Source: Mucilaginibacter sp. 14171R-50 (lineage in GTDB: Bacteria > Bacteroidota > Bacteroidia > Sphingobacteriales > Sphingobacteriaceae). Taken from it: 64,000 bases of DNA. The translations under genes and the position numbers were made by a program. Within the stretch, counting starts at the first letter, position 1. Each line of letters begins with the position of its first letter. A model generated the notes under the pieces. It saw nothing but the letters and a program-made list of their open reading frames with translations, was not told where the DNA came from and did not search any database. Positions 1 to 8,561 of this stretch are shown here, one piece after another. The stretch covers positions 3,348,001 through 3,412,000 of the forward strand of contig NZ_CP048115.1 in NCBI RefSeq assembly GCF_010093045.1, given 5' to 3'.

Positions 1-939
1 CAGCCTATGGGCTTTTACCAGCCCGCACAGATTGTTCAGGATGCCAGGAACCATGGTGTACAGGTACTGCCCATAGATGTTAACTATTCTGAATGGGATA
101 ACACCCTGGAACTAAAAGGGAATGGCAAATATGCCGTTCGCCTCGGTTTCCGCCAATCCAAGGGGCTCAGGGAAGAGGATATGCTTACCCTCACCGCCAT
201 GCGTAACCAGGGATATGTACATATCGATCAGTTACGTGCCGCAGGTGTTCCGGAGGCCGCTCTCGAAAAGCTGGCAGCCGCCGATGCCTTCCGCTCTATG
301 GGTGCTGACCGGCGTACAGCCCTTTGGGAAGTTTCGGCGCTTGCCGACCGGCCCATCGGCCTCTTTGATGGCCAGTTATCCGAAACCACTCTGGAAGAAA
401 ACATACCGCTGCCGCTGATGACAAAAGGCGAGCATGTTGTGCAGGATTACATCACCACCGGCCTGTCACTTAAAGATCATCCTGTTGGTTTGATCAGAAA
501 CGAACTAACCAGGTTTCAAAACATCCGGATAAGCGATATCCAACGCTATAAAGATGGCGATTTTGTCCGCCTTGCCGGCCTTATTACCGTTCGCCAGCGC
601 CCTGGCACAGCAAAAGGCGTATTATTTATGACCATGGAGGACGAGACCGGCTCGGCCAACCTTGTGGTATGGCAGCAGCTTTTTGACCGATACCGTAAAG
701 AGATCGTCCAGTCTAAACTTCTTATGGTTTTTGGCAAATTGCAGATCGCCAACGGTGTTACCCATCTTGTTGTCCGCCAGTGTTTCAACCTCACCCCATT
801 GCTCAACACTTTAAACCAGGCCGGCGGCGATCCCTTACCACAAACACTCGCTAAAGGGGATGAGACCACTAAACCCCATGATTATGATAAACGTTCGACC
901 CCGGAGGGCGCATTTCACAAAGGCAGGAATTTCCATTGA
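1..939 (+). CDS. dnaE2: Error-prone DNA polymerase DnaE2, C-terminal part (5' end outside window)
   Basis: This is the last 312 residues of a C-family DNA polymerase alpha subunit of the DnaE2 (ImuC) type, used for mutagenic translesion synthesis after DNA damage. The reading frame is open from base 1, so the gene starts upstream. The visible part begins inside the fingers region: the GFY-PAQIV-DAR and VLPIDVN-S-W segments are typical of this family. Helix-hairpin-helix-like sequence follows (about residues 65-100). An OB-fold with LAGLITVRQRPGTAKG and FMTMEDETGSANLVVW lies near residues 190-230. The tail is short and basic, as in DnaE2 and not in the longer replicative DnaE. Its usual partners ImuA and ImuB would lie upstream, outside the window. 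A weak hairpin with a T run follows the stop. Confidence 0.93.
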   Translation, partial: QPMGFYQPAQIVQDARNHGVQVLPIDVNYSEWDNTLELKGNGKYAVRLGFRQSKGLREEDMLTLTAMRNQGYVHIDQLRAAGVPEAALEKLAAADAFRSMGADRRTALWEVSALADRPIGLFDGQLSETTLEENIPLPLMTKGEHVVQDYITTGLSLKDHPVGLIRNELTRFQNIRISDIQRYKDGDFVRLAGLITVRQRPGTAKGVLFMTMEDETGSANLVVWQQLFDRYRKEIVQSKLLMVFGKLQIANGVTHLVVRQCFNLTPLLNTLNQAGGDPLPQTLAKGDETTKPHDYDKRSTPEGAFHKGRNFH

Positions 940-962
940 CCACGTTATAAAATAAGCCCAAC

Positions 963-995
963 AGCCTCTTTAAGAATAAAGATTAAGGCTTTTTG
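963..995 (+). terminator. Possible terminator after dnaE2
   Basis: AGCC plus TTAA on the left arm pairs with TTAAGGCT at 983-990, with a 3-base bulge on the left arm, followed by TTTTT. The stem is imperfect, so this is a weak call. Confidence 0.4.
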
Positions 996-1282
996 CCCAA
1001 AACGATATTCCTTTTACTACCTTTAAGTCAGCGTACGGCCCACTGGTTAACGCTGAAAATAGTTTGCACATACTGTATCAATGCTGCCTTAATTTGCGTA
1101 AAAGCCACGGTTGATAATATATCTGAACTTTTTAATAAAGAAATGGCGGCCCTTTTTTAATATTGCAGATATTATACAACAGGCGCTTCCGGGATATAAT
1201 AACGCCAGGATGGGGCACTTAAGGCGCAATCACAGCGCTATATAATAATATTATTATAAGATAGATAGGGTTTTCAAACTAA
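996..1282. promoter_or_regulatory. Intergenic region before the LacI-type regulator, with an AT palindrome
   Basis: There is no convincing gene between dnaE2 and the regulator at 1283 (343 bases in all). The only clear structure is an 18 bp perfect palindrome, TATAATAATATTATTATA, at 1241-1258, ending 24 bases before the regulator start. It could be an AT-rich operator or promoter element, or chance in an AT-rich spacer. No copy of the GGGAACGTTCCC operator seen downstream of this gene was found here, so direct autoregulation through that site is not supported. Confidence 0.4.
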
Positions 1283-2308
1283 ATGGATAGCATAAACATT
1301 AAGAAATTAGCCGAGGCCTTAAATTTATCTACATCTACAATTTCCAGGGCGTTCCGAGACAACAAGGAGATTAGTGTAAGTACAAAGGAACGCATCTTAT
1401 TAAAAGCTAAGGAGCTAAATTACCAGCCTAATCACTACGCCAGTAACTTACGCGAGCAAAAAAGTAAAACCATTGCAGTTATTGTTCCCGAATTGGCCAA
1501 TAACTACTTTTCGCAGGCCATTCATGGTATCGAAAGGATTGCCCGGGAAAACGGGTATCATATTTTGATCTACGTGACTGATGACGATTATAAAAAGGAA
1601 GTCAATTTCATCCGTCACCTGCATAATGGCCGGGCTGATGGTATTATTATGTCGGTTTCCGGCGAGGCGAATGACCACAATTACTTGAACGATTTTGGCG
1701 ATAAAAGGCTGCCATTGGTGTTTTTCGACAGGATATACGATGATATTGAAACGCCGCGTGTAATTACCAATGACTACGACAGCAGCTTTTCGGCAACCGA
1801 GCATTTAATACAGCAGGGATGTAAGCGTATTGCTTATTTAGTGGTAAACAAAAGTTTATCTATTGGTAAAACGCGTATGCAGGGCTATATTAATGCGCTG
1901 CAAAAACACCACATAGCGTTTAACGAAGACCTTGTAATTGATTGCAGTAACGATTATGAAGAAAATAGCGGCATTATTAAAAATGCTTTAATCCAGTTTA
2001 AGCCCGATGGTATATTCGCCTCCGTGGAGCGTCTTGCGTTTGCCACTTATTATGCCTGCCAGGACCTGAACATTAAGATCCCTGATGACGTAAAGGTGAT
2101 CAGCTTCTCGAGCCTTGAGATAGCGCCCCTGCTTAATCCTTCTTTAACAACTATTACCCAACCCGCAAGTGAGATAGGGATGGAGGCCGCACAAATGTTG
2201 TTCAGGATATTGAATGCCGAAACCGGAAAAAATAGCACCCGCGAACTGGTTCTTCAGTCAAAAATTATCGAGCGCAGATCCACCGCGTTGTCGTCAAAAA
2301 CCACCTGA
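1283..2308 (+). CDS. LacI-family transcriptional regulator of the first glucan locus
   Basis: A 341-residue LacI/GalR-type regulator. The N-terminal helix-turn-helix (about residues 4-50) has the INIKKLAEALNLSTSTISRAF pattern and the hinge-proximal NYQPN motif. The rest (about 60-335) is a periplasmic-binding-protein-like sugar sensor, with the family's IAVIVPELANNYFS start and an ITQPASEIG segment near the C-terminus. Length is normal for the family. It lies immediately upstream of susC in the same direction, separated by 443 bases that carry two perfect palindromes with a central CG, the classic form of a LacI-family operator. It therefore probably controls the adjacent Sus locus in response to a malto-sugar; the effector is inferred and not visible. 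Confidence 0.92.
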   Translation: MDSINIKKLAEALNLSTSTISRAFRDNKEISVSTKERILLKAKELNYQPNHYASNLREQKSKTIAVIVPELANNYFSQAIHGIERIARENGYHILIYVTDDDYKKEVNFIRHLHNGRADGIIMSVSGEANDHNYLNDFGDKRLPLVFFDRIYDDIETPRVITNDYDSSFSATEHLIQQGCKRIAYLVVNKSLSIGKTRMQGYINALQKHHIAFNEDLVIDCSNDYEENSGIIKNALIQFKPDGIFASVERLAFATYYACQDLNIKIPDDVKVISFSSLEIAPLLNPSLTTITQPASEIGMEAAQMLFRILNAETGKNSTRELVLQSKIIERRSTALSSKTT

Positions 2309-2420
2309 AAAAAGCGGTAAATTATTCAAATTTTTTTGAGTTTTTTCAAATTTTTCCAAAGGTCTTTTTCGGGAATTTTTTTGACCACTTAGTGTAAAAT
2401 ACGCAGAATTTCGGCAAAAT

Positions 2421-2438
2421 TTCGGGAACGTTCCCGAA
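2421..2438. promoter_or_regulatory. Palindromic operator 1 (TTCGGGAACGTTCCCGAA)
   Basis: A perfect 18 bp palindrome with the central CG typical of LacI-family operators. It shares a 16 bp core with a second copy at 2465-2480. The LacI-type regulator encoded at 1283-2308 is the obvious candidate ligand; that link is inferred from position and symmetry. Confidence 0.8.
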
Positions 2439-2464
2439 AAATCGCTCAGAATTTCAGTCGAATC

Positions 2465-2480
2465 TCGGGAACGTTCCCGA
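2465..2480. promoter_or_regulatory. Palindromic operator 2 (TCGGGAACGTTCCCGA)
   Basis: A perfect 16 bp palindrome identical to the core of operator 1. The centres are 43 bp apart, close to four helical turns, so two dimers would sit on the same face of the DNA. It ends 271 bases before the susC start. Confidence 0.8.
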
Positions 2481-2751
2481 AAAATGTGTTTAAAATGTAC
2501 TTAGTGTAAATTATACGTTAATATAACAATATTGTAATCCATATTAACTTGATAATAAGTAGTTTAAGTAATAAAGCTTGATAACTTAGGTCGTTTTTTT
2601 ATATCGCTTTTTACCAGCAAATACTTAAAGATGGTGGCCAAAAAAAATTATTTTTTAAATAAATTTTGAAATATAATTTACCGCCGTAAATTAAGCCTTC
2701 GTGTAAATCACAAAATTTCAAACCAATTTTTATACTTAACCAAGTACCCAC

Positions 2752-5724
2752 ATGAAAGTATTTTACCTGCTAAAACAGGGGCTTTTAATGCTACTTATTT
2801 TTGCGGCATTAACAGTACAAGCACAAACCGGATCCGTGTCTGGAAAAGTGCTTGATGAAACCGGTCAGCCCTTACCCGGGGCCACCATTTTAATAAAAGG
2901 AACAACCAGGAGCATCGCAACCGATGTGAACGGTAATTTCACCCTTACCAACGTTTCGGGAGGTTCTGTTACCTTATCCGCAAGCTTTGTTGGTTTTACA
3001 ACTTTAGATAAAACCGTGAGTGTTGCCGGTAACACTACCGTTAATTTTCAGTTGTTGCCTGATGCACAAAAACTAAACGAGGTTGTAGTTATCGGTTACG
3101 GTAGCGCCGAAAAGAAAAACCTCACGGGCTCTATCACTACGGTATCTTCAAAAGATTTCCAGAAAGGTACCATCACCACCCCTGAGCAATTGATACAGGG
3201 TAAGGTAGCCGGCGTAAACATTGTATCAAACAGTGGCGCGCCTGGGTCGGGTAGTGTTATCCGTATCCGCGGTGGGGCGTCTTTAAACGCCAGTAACGAC
3301 CCACTGATCGTTGTGGATGGTGTGCCATTCAGCGGTAATTCAATTGGCAACGCGCCGAGCCCGCTATCATTGATTAACCCGAACGATATCGAAACCTTTA
3401 CTGTTTTAAAGGATGCCAATGCAACTGCTATTTACGGTTCAAGGGCATCAAACGGGGTAGTGCTTATTACTACTAAAAAAGCCGGTTCAGGTGCCGCAGT
3501 TATTAATTTCAGCACAAATAACTCTATTGCTACCGTTGCCAGAAAAGTAAATGTGCTTTCGGCGGGGCAAATCAGGGATTATGTAAATAACCAGCCAAAC
3601 GCCACTTATAACGATGGTAAAAAATACAGCGACCTGTTAGGTTCATCTAATACCGACTGGCAAGACGAAATTTACCAGCCCGCATTTTCAACAGATAACA
3701 ACTTAAGTATCGCAGGTTCTGTTAAAGGAATCCCATACCGTGTATCGTTTGGTTACCTTAACCAGGAAGGTGTACTGATAACCAGCAAACTGAGAAGGGG
3801 AACGGGTGCTATCACGCTTTCGCCGAAATTTTTTACTAATCACTTAAAGGTTGACCTGAGTGTGAAAGGGTCGCTAAGCAGTTCGCAATATCCTAATGAT
3901 AATGCGATAGGTAACGCTATCCAGTTTGACCCAACCCAACCTGTTAATGCCGATAACGCATTTGGTAATTACTACGAATGGATTGCAGGAGCTGTACCTA
4001 ACCCTAACGCGCCGCGTAACCCTGTTGGTTTAATAAAACTACAAAACAACCATGGTAACGCGCAAAGGAGCTTTGGCAATGCCCGGTTAGATTATTCTTT
4101 CCATTTCCTGCCCGAATTGCATGCTAACTTAAACGTAGGTTACGATATATCTAAAGGATATGGCGGAACATTTATTCCGGAGTATGCTGCCCAAAGCTAT
4201 TCAACAAAAGGATCATCAACTAAACGGAAAAATACCGAGACCAATAAATTTTCGGAGTTTTACCTGAACTATGCGCATGATGTGGCCAGCATAAAAAGCC
4301 GTTTTGATGTAACCGCCGGTTACGGGTATTATGATGATGCAACCACCGATTTTTATTATAACTCTTACAATGCTTTAGGTGATGTTTTAACCACACCGGT
4401 TTTCCCATTTGCTGTGCAGCAGAATAAGTTATTATCGTACTACGGCAGGTTTACCTATACTTATAACGATAAGTATATATTACAGGGTACCATGCGTGCG
4501 GATGCTTCGTCAAAATTCTCAGCTGATAACCGTTGGGGTTACTTCCCCTCGGTTGGTTTTACGTGGAGGGCCATCAGCGAGGATTTCCTGAAAGATAGTA
4601 AAGTTCTCTCTGACCTTAAATTAAGGTTAAGCTACGGTGAAACCGGTAACAAGGATGGTATAGGCAACTACGATTATCTTTCAAAATACTATGCTAACAC
4701 TAACCAGGGCCAGTACCAAATAGGCGATGAGTTTTATAACTATTACAGCCCTGCCGCTTACGACCCTGATTTGCGTTGGGAAACTACTACCACCTACAAC
4801 GCCGGTTTAGATTACGGTATTTTAAACGGCAAACTGTACGGAAGTGTTGATGTGTATTATAAAAAAACCAAAGATCTTTTAAGCACTATTAACATACCGG
4901 TGGGTATAAACTTCAGCAACCTATTGACAACAAACGTTGGTAATATGGAGGTAAGGGGTGTAGAAGGAAGCCTGAACTATGTAGCTATCCGAAACAAGGA
5001 TATTACCTGGAACTTAGGCTTTAACATTGCTTATAATAAACGAAAAGTAACCAACCTTACGTTGAACCCCGATCCGGGATCAAAAGTAGGAGCGGGCGAT
5101 ATTGCCGGTGGTACAGGTGTTACGCTTAAATACAACGCTGTTAACCAGGTACCGGGTTCGTTCTTTGTGTACCAACAAGTTTACGACGACAATGGCAAGC
5201 CACTGGAAGGCGTTTATGCCGACCGCGACAACAATGGTGTGATCAATACGGCCGATCAGTACTTTTATAAAGCACCAGACCCAAATATTACAATGGGCTT
5301 TAATACCGCCTTTACCTATAAAAAATGGACAGTTAGCACCGTGCTGAGGGCCAATTTAGGTAATTACGTTTATGATAACGTTTCGTCGAACTTTGGTATC
5401 CGCTCAAATATTTTAAGCCCAAGCGGTTTAATAAATAACGCAGGCACAGATATCCTGTTCACTAACTTCCAAAACAACCAGTACATGAGCGATTATTATG
5501 TCAAAAACGCGTCGTTCTTAAAAATGGATAATTTTGGTGTATCGTACGATTTTGGAAGAATCATTAAATCGAGCAAAACAAACTTGAGGGTATCGGCCAA
5601 CTGCCAGAACGTTTTTGTGGTGAGCAATTACAAAGGGCTTGATCCTGAACTGGTATCTGGTATCGATTACAATTTATACCCAAGGCCGCGTACATTCACT
5701 TTAGGTTTAAATGTTAGTTTTTAA
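2752..5724 (+). CDS. susC: SusC-like TonB-dependent outer membrane transporter (first locus)
   Basis: A 990-residue SusC/RagA-type receptor that imports oligosaccharides across the outer membrane using TonB energy. A signal peptide covers residues 1-25 (ending VQAQ). A carboxypeptidase-regulatory-like domain follows (about 27-110, with GSVSGKVLDETGQPLPGAT). Next come a TonB-box-like stretch before VVVIGYG and the plug domain with the SusC-typical VLKDANATAIYGSRASNGV near residues 220-240. The rest is the 22-strand beta-barrel, closing with an aromatic C-terminus (LGLNVSF). It is followed after 11 bases by susD, its lid partner. The downstream amylases and maltose phosphorylase point to malto-oligosaccharides as cargo. 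Confidence 0.96.
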   Translation: MKVFYLLKQGLLMLLIFAALTVQAQTGSVSGKVLDETGQPLPGATILIKGTTRSIATDVNGNFTLTNVSGGSVTLSASFVGFTTLDKTVSVAGNTTVNFQLLPDAQKLNEVVVIGYGSAEKKNLTGSITTVSSKDFQKGTITTPEQLIQGKVAGVNIVSNSGAPGSGSVIRIRGGASLNASNDPLIVVDGVPFSGNSIGNAPSPLSLINPNDIETFTVLKDANATAIYGSRASNGVVLITTKKAGSGAAVINFSTNNSIATVARKVNVLSAGQIRDYVNNQPNATYNDGKKYSDLLGSSNTDWQDEIYQPAFSTDNNLSIAGSVKGIPYRVSFGYLNQEGVLITSKLRRGTGAITLSPKFFTNHLKVDLSVKGSLSSSQYPNDNAIGNAIQFDPTQPVNADNAFGNYYEWIAGAVPNPNAPRNPVGLIKLQNNHGNAQRSFGNARLDYSFHFLPELHANLNVGYDISKGYGGTFIPEYAAQSYSTKGSSTKRKNTETNKFSEFYLNYAHDVASIKSRFDVTAGYGYYDDATTDFYYNSYNALGDVLTTPVFPFAVQQNKLLSYYGRFTYTYNDKYILQGTMRADASSKFSADNRWGYFPSVGFTWRAISEDFLKDSKVLSDLKLRLSYGETGNKDGIGNYDYLSKYYANTNQGQYQIGDEFYNYYSPAAYDPDLRWETTTTYNAGLDYGILNGKLYGSVDVYYKKTKDLLSTINIPVGINFSNLLTTNVGNMEVRGVEGSLNYVAIRNKDITWNLGFNIAYNKRKVTNLTLNPDPGSKVGAGDIAGGTGVTLKYNAVNQVPGSFFVYQQVYDDNGKPLEGVYADRDNNGVINTADQYFYKAPDPNITMGFNTAFTYKKWTVSTVLRANLGNYVYDNVSSNFGIRSNILSPSGLINNAGTDILFTNFQNNQYMSDYYVKNASFLKMDNFGVSYDFGRIIKSSKTNLRVSANCQNVFVVSNYKGLDPELVSGIDYNLYPRPRTFTLGLNVSF

Positions 5725-5735
5725 TAACAATAACA

Positions 5736-7325
5736 ATGAGAAATTTATATAAAACAATGTTGGCATCGGTTATTTTACTGCTGTCGATAAATTCATGTAA
5801 AAAGGGCGATCTTGATCTGAAACCCACTAATGATGTAACCGCATCAACGGTATACGCCACTCCGGCCGGCTATAAACAAGCCCTGGTTAAATTATACGCT
5901 ACTTACGGTTTAACAGGCCCTTCGGGAGCCGACGGAAGCGATGTGGGCGGATTAAACTCAGGCTTCGCCGATTTTTTAAGGTTATTCTGGATGCTGCAGG
6001 AATTAACTACCGATGAGGCTGTTTGTTCATGGGGCGATACAGGTATCCCTGAGCTTGATAATTCTACCTGGTCGCTTGATAACCAGTTTATCCGCGGTTT
6101 GTATTCGCGCAGTATCCTGCAGATCACTTTCTGCAACGAGTTCCTTCGCGAAAGTACTCCTGAAAAACTGACAAGCCGCAATATAACCGGCGCTGATGCT
6201 GCAGATGTTCAGCGCTACCGTGCCGAAGCCCGTTTTTTACGCGCTTACCAGTACTGGGTACTTTTAGATGCCTTTGGCAACCCGCCGTTTGTAACAGAAA
6301 AAGACGAGATCGGTAAAAATCCGCCAAAGCAAACTACAAGAGCAGAGTTATTTAAATACGTTGAATCGGAACTGACCGCCATTGAAGGCGACCTTGCCGA
6401 GCCTCGTGCAAATGAATATGGCCGCGCTGATAAGGGTGCTGACTGGGCACTACTGGCACGCTTATATCTCAACGCTGAAGTATATACCGGCACCGCAAAA
6501 TATACCGAAGCTATCAAATATGCAAGTAAGGTGATAAGCAGCGGATACGAACTGAAGCAAAACTACAAAGACCTGTTTTTAACAGATAATAACGTAAATA
6601 ATAAAGAAAACATCCTGACCATTAACTACGATGGTGTTAAGGGCACAAACAACGGCGGTACTACTTACCTTATCAACGCCGCTATTAACGCAGATATGAA
6701 CCCAGCATCGTTTGGTGTACCTTCTGGCGGCTGGGGCGGTAACAGAACGCGCCAAAACCTGCCTGCGTTATTCCCTGACCCTAATGGCAATAAGGATAAA
6801 CGCGGCTCATTCTTCGGCGCTAAAGCCGAAGTTGATGACATCGCTACATTTACCGATGGCTTACGCGTTACCAAATTTAAAAACATTTCTTCAACCGGTG
6901 TTACTGCTCCTTCATTAGGCGGCACCTACGCCTCGCTTGATTTTGCTATATTCCGTTTAGCTGAGCAATATCTTATTTACGGAGAGGCTGTTGCACGCGG
7001 TGGCAGCGGCGGTACTGCAGCGCAAGCGTTGATCTATGTAAACCAATTACGCCAGCGCGCCTATGGCGATGCATCGGGCAACGTTTCCTTGTCGGCCTTG
7101 ACAAAAGATTTCTACCTGGATGAGCGCGGACGCGAATTGTACTGGGAAGGCCACCGCCGTACCGACCTGGTAAGATATGGCAAGTTTACAGGTTCAAGCT
7201 ATCTGTGGCCATATAAAGGCGGCACCAAATCGGGTACGAGTGTTCCGGAATATAGAAATTTATATCCGATCCCAGCTGCCGACCTGATCGCCAATCCAAA
7301 TCTGGTTCAAAACAAAGGCTATTAA
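5736..7325 (+). CDS. susD: SusD-like starch-binding outer membrane lipoprotein (first locus)
   Basis: A 529-residue RagB/SusD-family lipoprotein that caps the SusC barrel and captures glycan at the cell surface. The signal peptide ends in an INSC lipobox (Cys21) followed by KK. Family hallmarks are visible: the TPR-like helix with AEARFLRAYQYWVLLDAFGNPP near residue 160, and the C-terminal DERGRELYWEGHRRTDLVRYGKF segment followed by LYPIPAADLIANPNL close to the end. It is 11 bases after susC and 16 bases before the SusE-like gene, so the three form one transcription unit. Confidence 0.95.
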   Translation: MRNLYKTMLASVILLLSINSCKKGDLDLKPTNDVTASTVYATPAGYKQALVKLYATYGLTGPSGADGSDVGGLNSGFADFLRLFWMLQELTTDEAVCSWGDTGIPELDNSTWSLDNQFIRGLYSRSILQITFCNEFLRESTPEKLTSRNITGADAADVQRYRAEARFLRAYQYWVLLDAFGNPPFVTEKDEIGKNPPKQTTRAELFKYVESELTAIEGDLAEPRANEYGRADKGADWALLARLYLNAEVYTGTAKYTEAIKYASKVISSGYELKQNYKDLFLTDNNVNNKENILTINYDGVKGTNNGGTTYLINAAINADMNPASFGVPSGGWGGNRTRQNLPALFPDPNGNKDKRGSFFGAKAEVDDIATFTDGLRVTKFKNISSTGVTAPSLGGTYASLDFAIFRLAEQYLIYGEAVARGGSGGTAAQALIYVNQLRQRAYGDASGNVSLSALTKDFYLDERGRELYWEGHRRTDLVRYGKFTGSSYLWPYKGGTKSGTSVPEYRNLYPIPAADLIANPNLVQNKGY

Positions 7326-7341
7326 TCTTAACATAAAAAAG

Positions 7342-8352
7342 ATGAAATCAATATTTTTCAAATCGTTCCTGATTGGGTTAATGACCATTTCGCTTTGGTC
7401 ATGCAAAAAGGAAGAAACACGTGTTGTAGCCGGGGTGAGTCCGGCAGGCGCACTTACCGCATCAACCACTGATGTGGCATTAAACCAGGCTAACGGAGCT
7501 AAAGAAGCATTTACCATTTCTTTCCCTAAGCCAACGGTTACAGGGTACCAGGTGCCGGTAACATCTACTTTACAAATTGATATTAAAGGCAACAATTTTG
7601 CCAAGGCTAAAGAGATGGTTGTTGCTACAGGCACCTATTCGCCAACAGTTAACCAGTTTAACGCCATGCTGCTGGCCCTGGGTGCCCAGATAGGCAGCCC
7701 GACCGAAGTGGAAGTAAGGCTTAAATCTGGCGCTGCTGCAAATGCCATAACGTATTCAAACGTCATTACTTTGCATGCTACCCCTTTCCAGGCAACCTCG
7801 TGGATATATGTTCCGGGAGCGTACCAGGGATGGGACCCGAAAACAGCTGACAGCTTGGTTTCGGCCACAAGTAACGGAATTTATACAGGCGTTATTGCTT
7901 ATACCGCCGGTAATCTGGAGTTTAAAGTTACCCCTGCGAAAGCGTGGGATGTAGCCTACGGCGATGCCGGCGGCGGCACCATCAGCACTTCGGGCGGTAA
8001 TTTCAATGCAGGTACCGAAGGCTTAAAGCAGTTAACGGTTGATGTAAATGCTAAAACATGGACAATTGCCGATGTTAAAAGTTGGGGCATTATTGGTGAT
8101 GCCACCCCGGGAGGCTGGGATAATGATACCGACATGAAGTTTGTGAATGACGGTAAAGGTACGTGGAAGATTACCCTCGACTTGAAGGCAGGCGCAATAA
8201 AATTCAGACAGGACAACAAGTGGGATGTTAACCTTGGCGGCAGTAATGGCACATTAACGCCGGGCGGCGATAATATAGCAGTTTCAACTGCCGGTAATTA
8301 TACGGTTACTTTAAACGTTACCGAGAATACCTACACAATTGTTAAAAATTAA
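7342..8352 (+). CDS. susE: SusE/SusF-like surface starch-binding lipoprotein
   Basis: A 336-residue lipoprotein: signal peptide with WSC lipobox (Cys21) followed by KKEE. Residues about 30-150 resemble the SusE N-terminal Ig-like domain (ALTASTTDVALNQ, then the FTISFPKP strand). Two starch-binding modules of the SusE/SusF kind follow: one around 155-240 (WIYVPGAYQGWDP ... LEFKVTPAKAWDVAYGD) and one around 245-335 (WGIIGDATPGGWDNDTDM ... IKFRQDNKWDVNLGG). The aromatic residues in these GxWdndt blocks are the usual glucan contacts. It lacks the third module of SusF, so SusE is the closer match. A strong terminator 10 bases after the stop ends the susCDE unit. Confidence 0.9.
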   Translation: MKSIFFKSFLIGLMTISLWSCKKEETRVVAGVSPAGALTASTTDVALNQANGAKEAFTISFPKPTVTGYQVPVTSTLQIDIKGNNFAKAKEMVVATGTYSPTVNQFNAMLLALGAQIGSPTEVEVRLKSGAAANAITYSNVITLHATPFQATSWIYVPGAYQGWDPKTADSLVSATSNGIYTGVIAYTAGNLEFKVTPAKAWDVAYGDAGGGTISTSGGNFNAGTEGLKQLTVDVNAKTWTIADVKSWGIIGDATPGGWDNDTDMKFVNDGKGTWKITLDLKAGAIKFRQDNKWDVNLGGSNGTLTPGGDNIAVSTAGNYTVTLNVTENTYTIVKN

Positions 8353-8362
8353 TTTGAACATT

Positions 8363-8406
8363 ACAGTCCTGCTAAACTTGTCTTTGGCAGGACTGTGATT
8401 TTTAAT
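8363..8406 (+). terminator. Rho-independent terminator after susE
   Basis: ACAGTCCTGC at 8363-8372 pairs perfectly with GCAGGACTGT at 8387-8396 (10 bp stem, 14-base loop), followed by a T-rich tract. It separates susCDE from the amylase operon, which must either use its own promoter or receive partial read-through. Confidence 0.85.
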
Positions 8407-8561
8407 TTAGCTGCCTATAAATCTGCAGCTGTTAAACCCCACGGGTTGGCCACATAAATTACCTGAACTGATTGAAATTGAGTAATTTGTACCAGCATTA
8501 TTAATTAAATAGCCCGGCATAATTGAATAAGTTAGCTGTTCGTTAGCTAAAAATATCTATC
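8407..8561 (+). promoter_or_regulatory. Probable promoter region of the amylase/maltose phosphorylase operon
   Basis: This spacer between the susE terminator and the amylase at 8562 probably contains a separate promoter. No copy of the GGGAACGTTCCC operator and no clear -33/-7 pair was recognised. Confidence 0.4.

Larger units (their letters stand above)
2309..2751 (+). promoter_or_regulatory. Control region of the first susC operon
   Basis: This 443-base gene-free region separates the LacI-type regulator from susC. It holds T-rich near-repeats at about 2325-2360 (TTCAAATTTTT twice), a single TCGGGAA half-site at 2369-2375, two full palindromic operators (listed separately), and a 12-base direct repeat ACTTAGTGTAAA at 2387-2398 and 2499-2510 flanking the operators. 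The promoter itself could not be placed: no clean match to the Bacteroidota -33 TTTG / -7 TAnnTTTG pattern was found. Confidence 0.75.
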
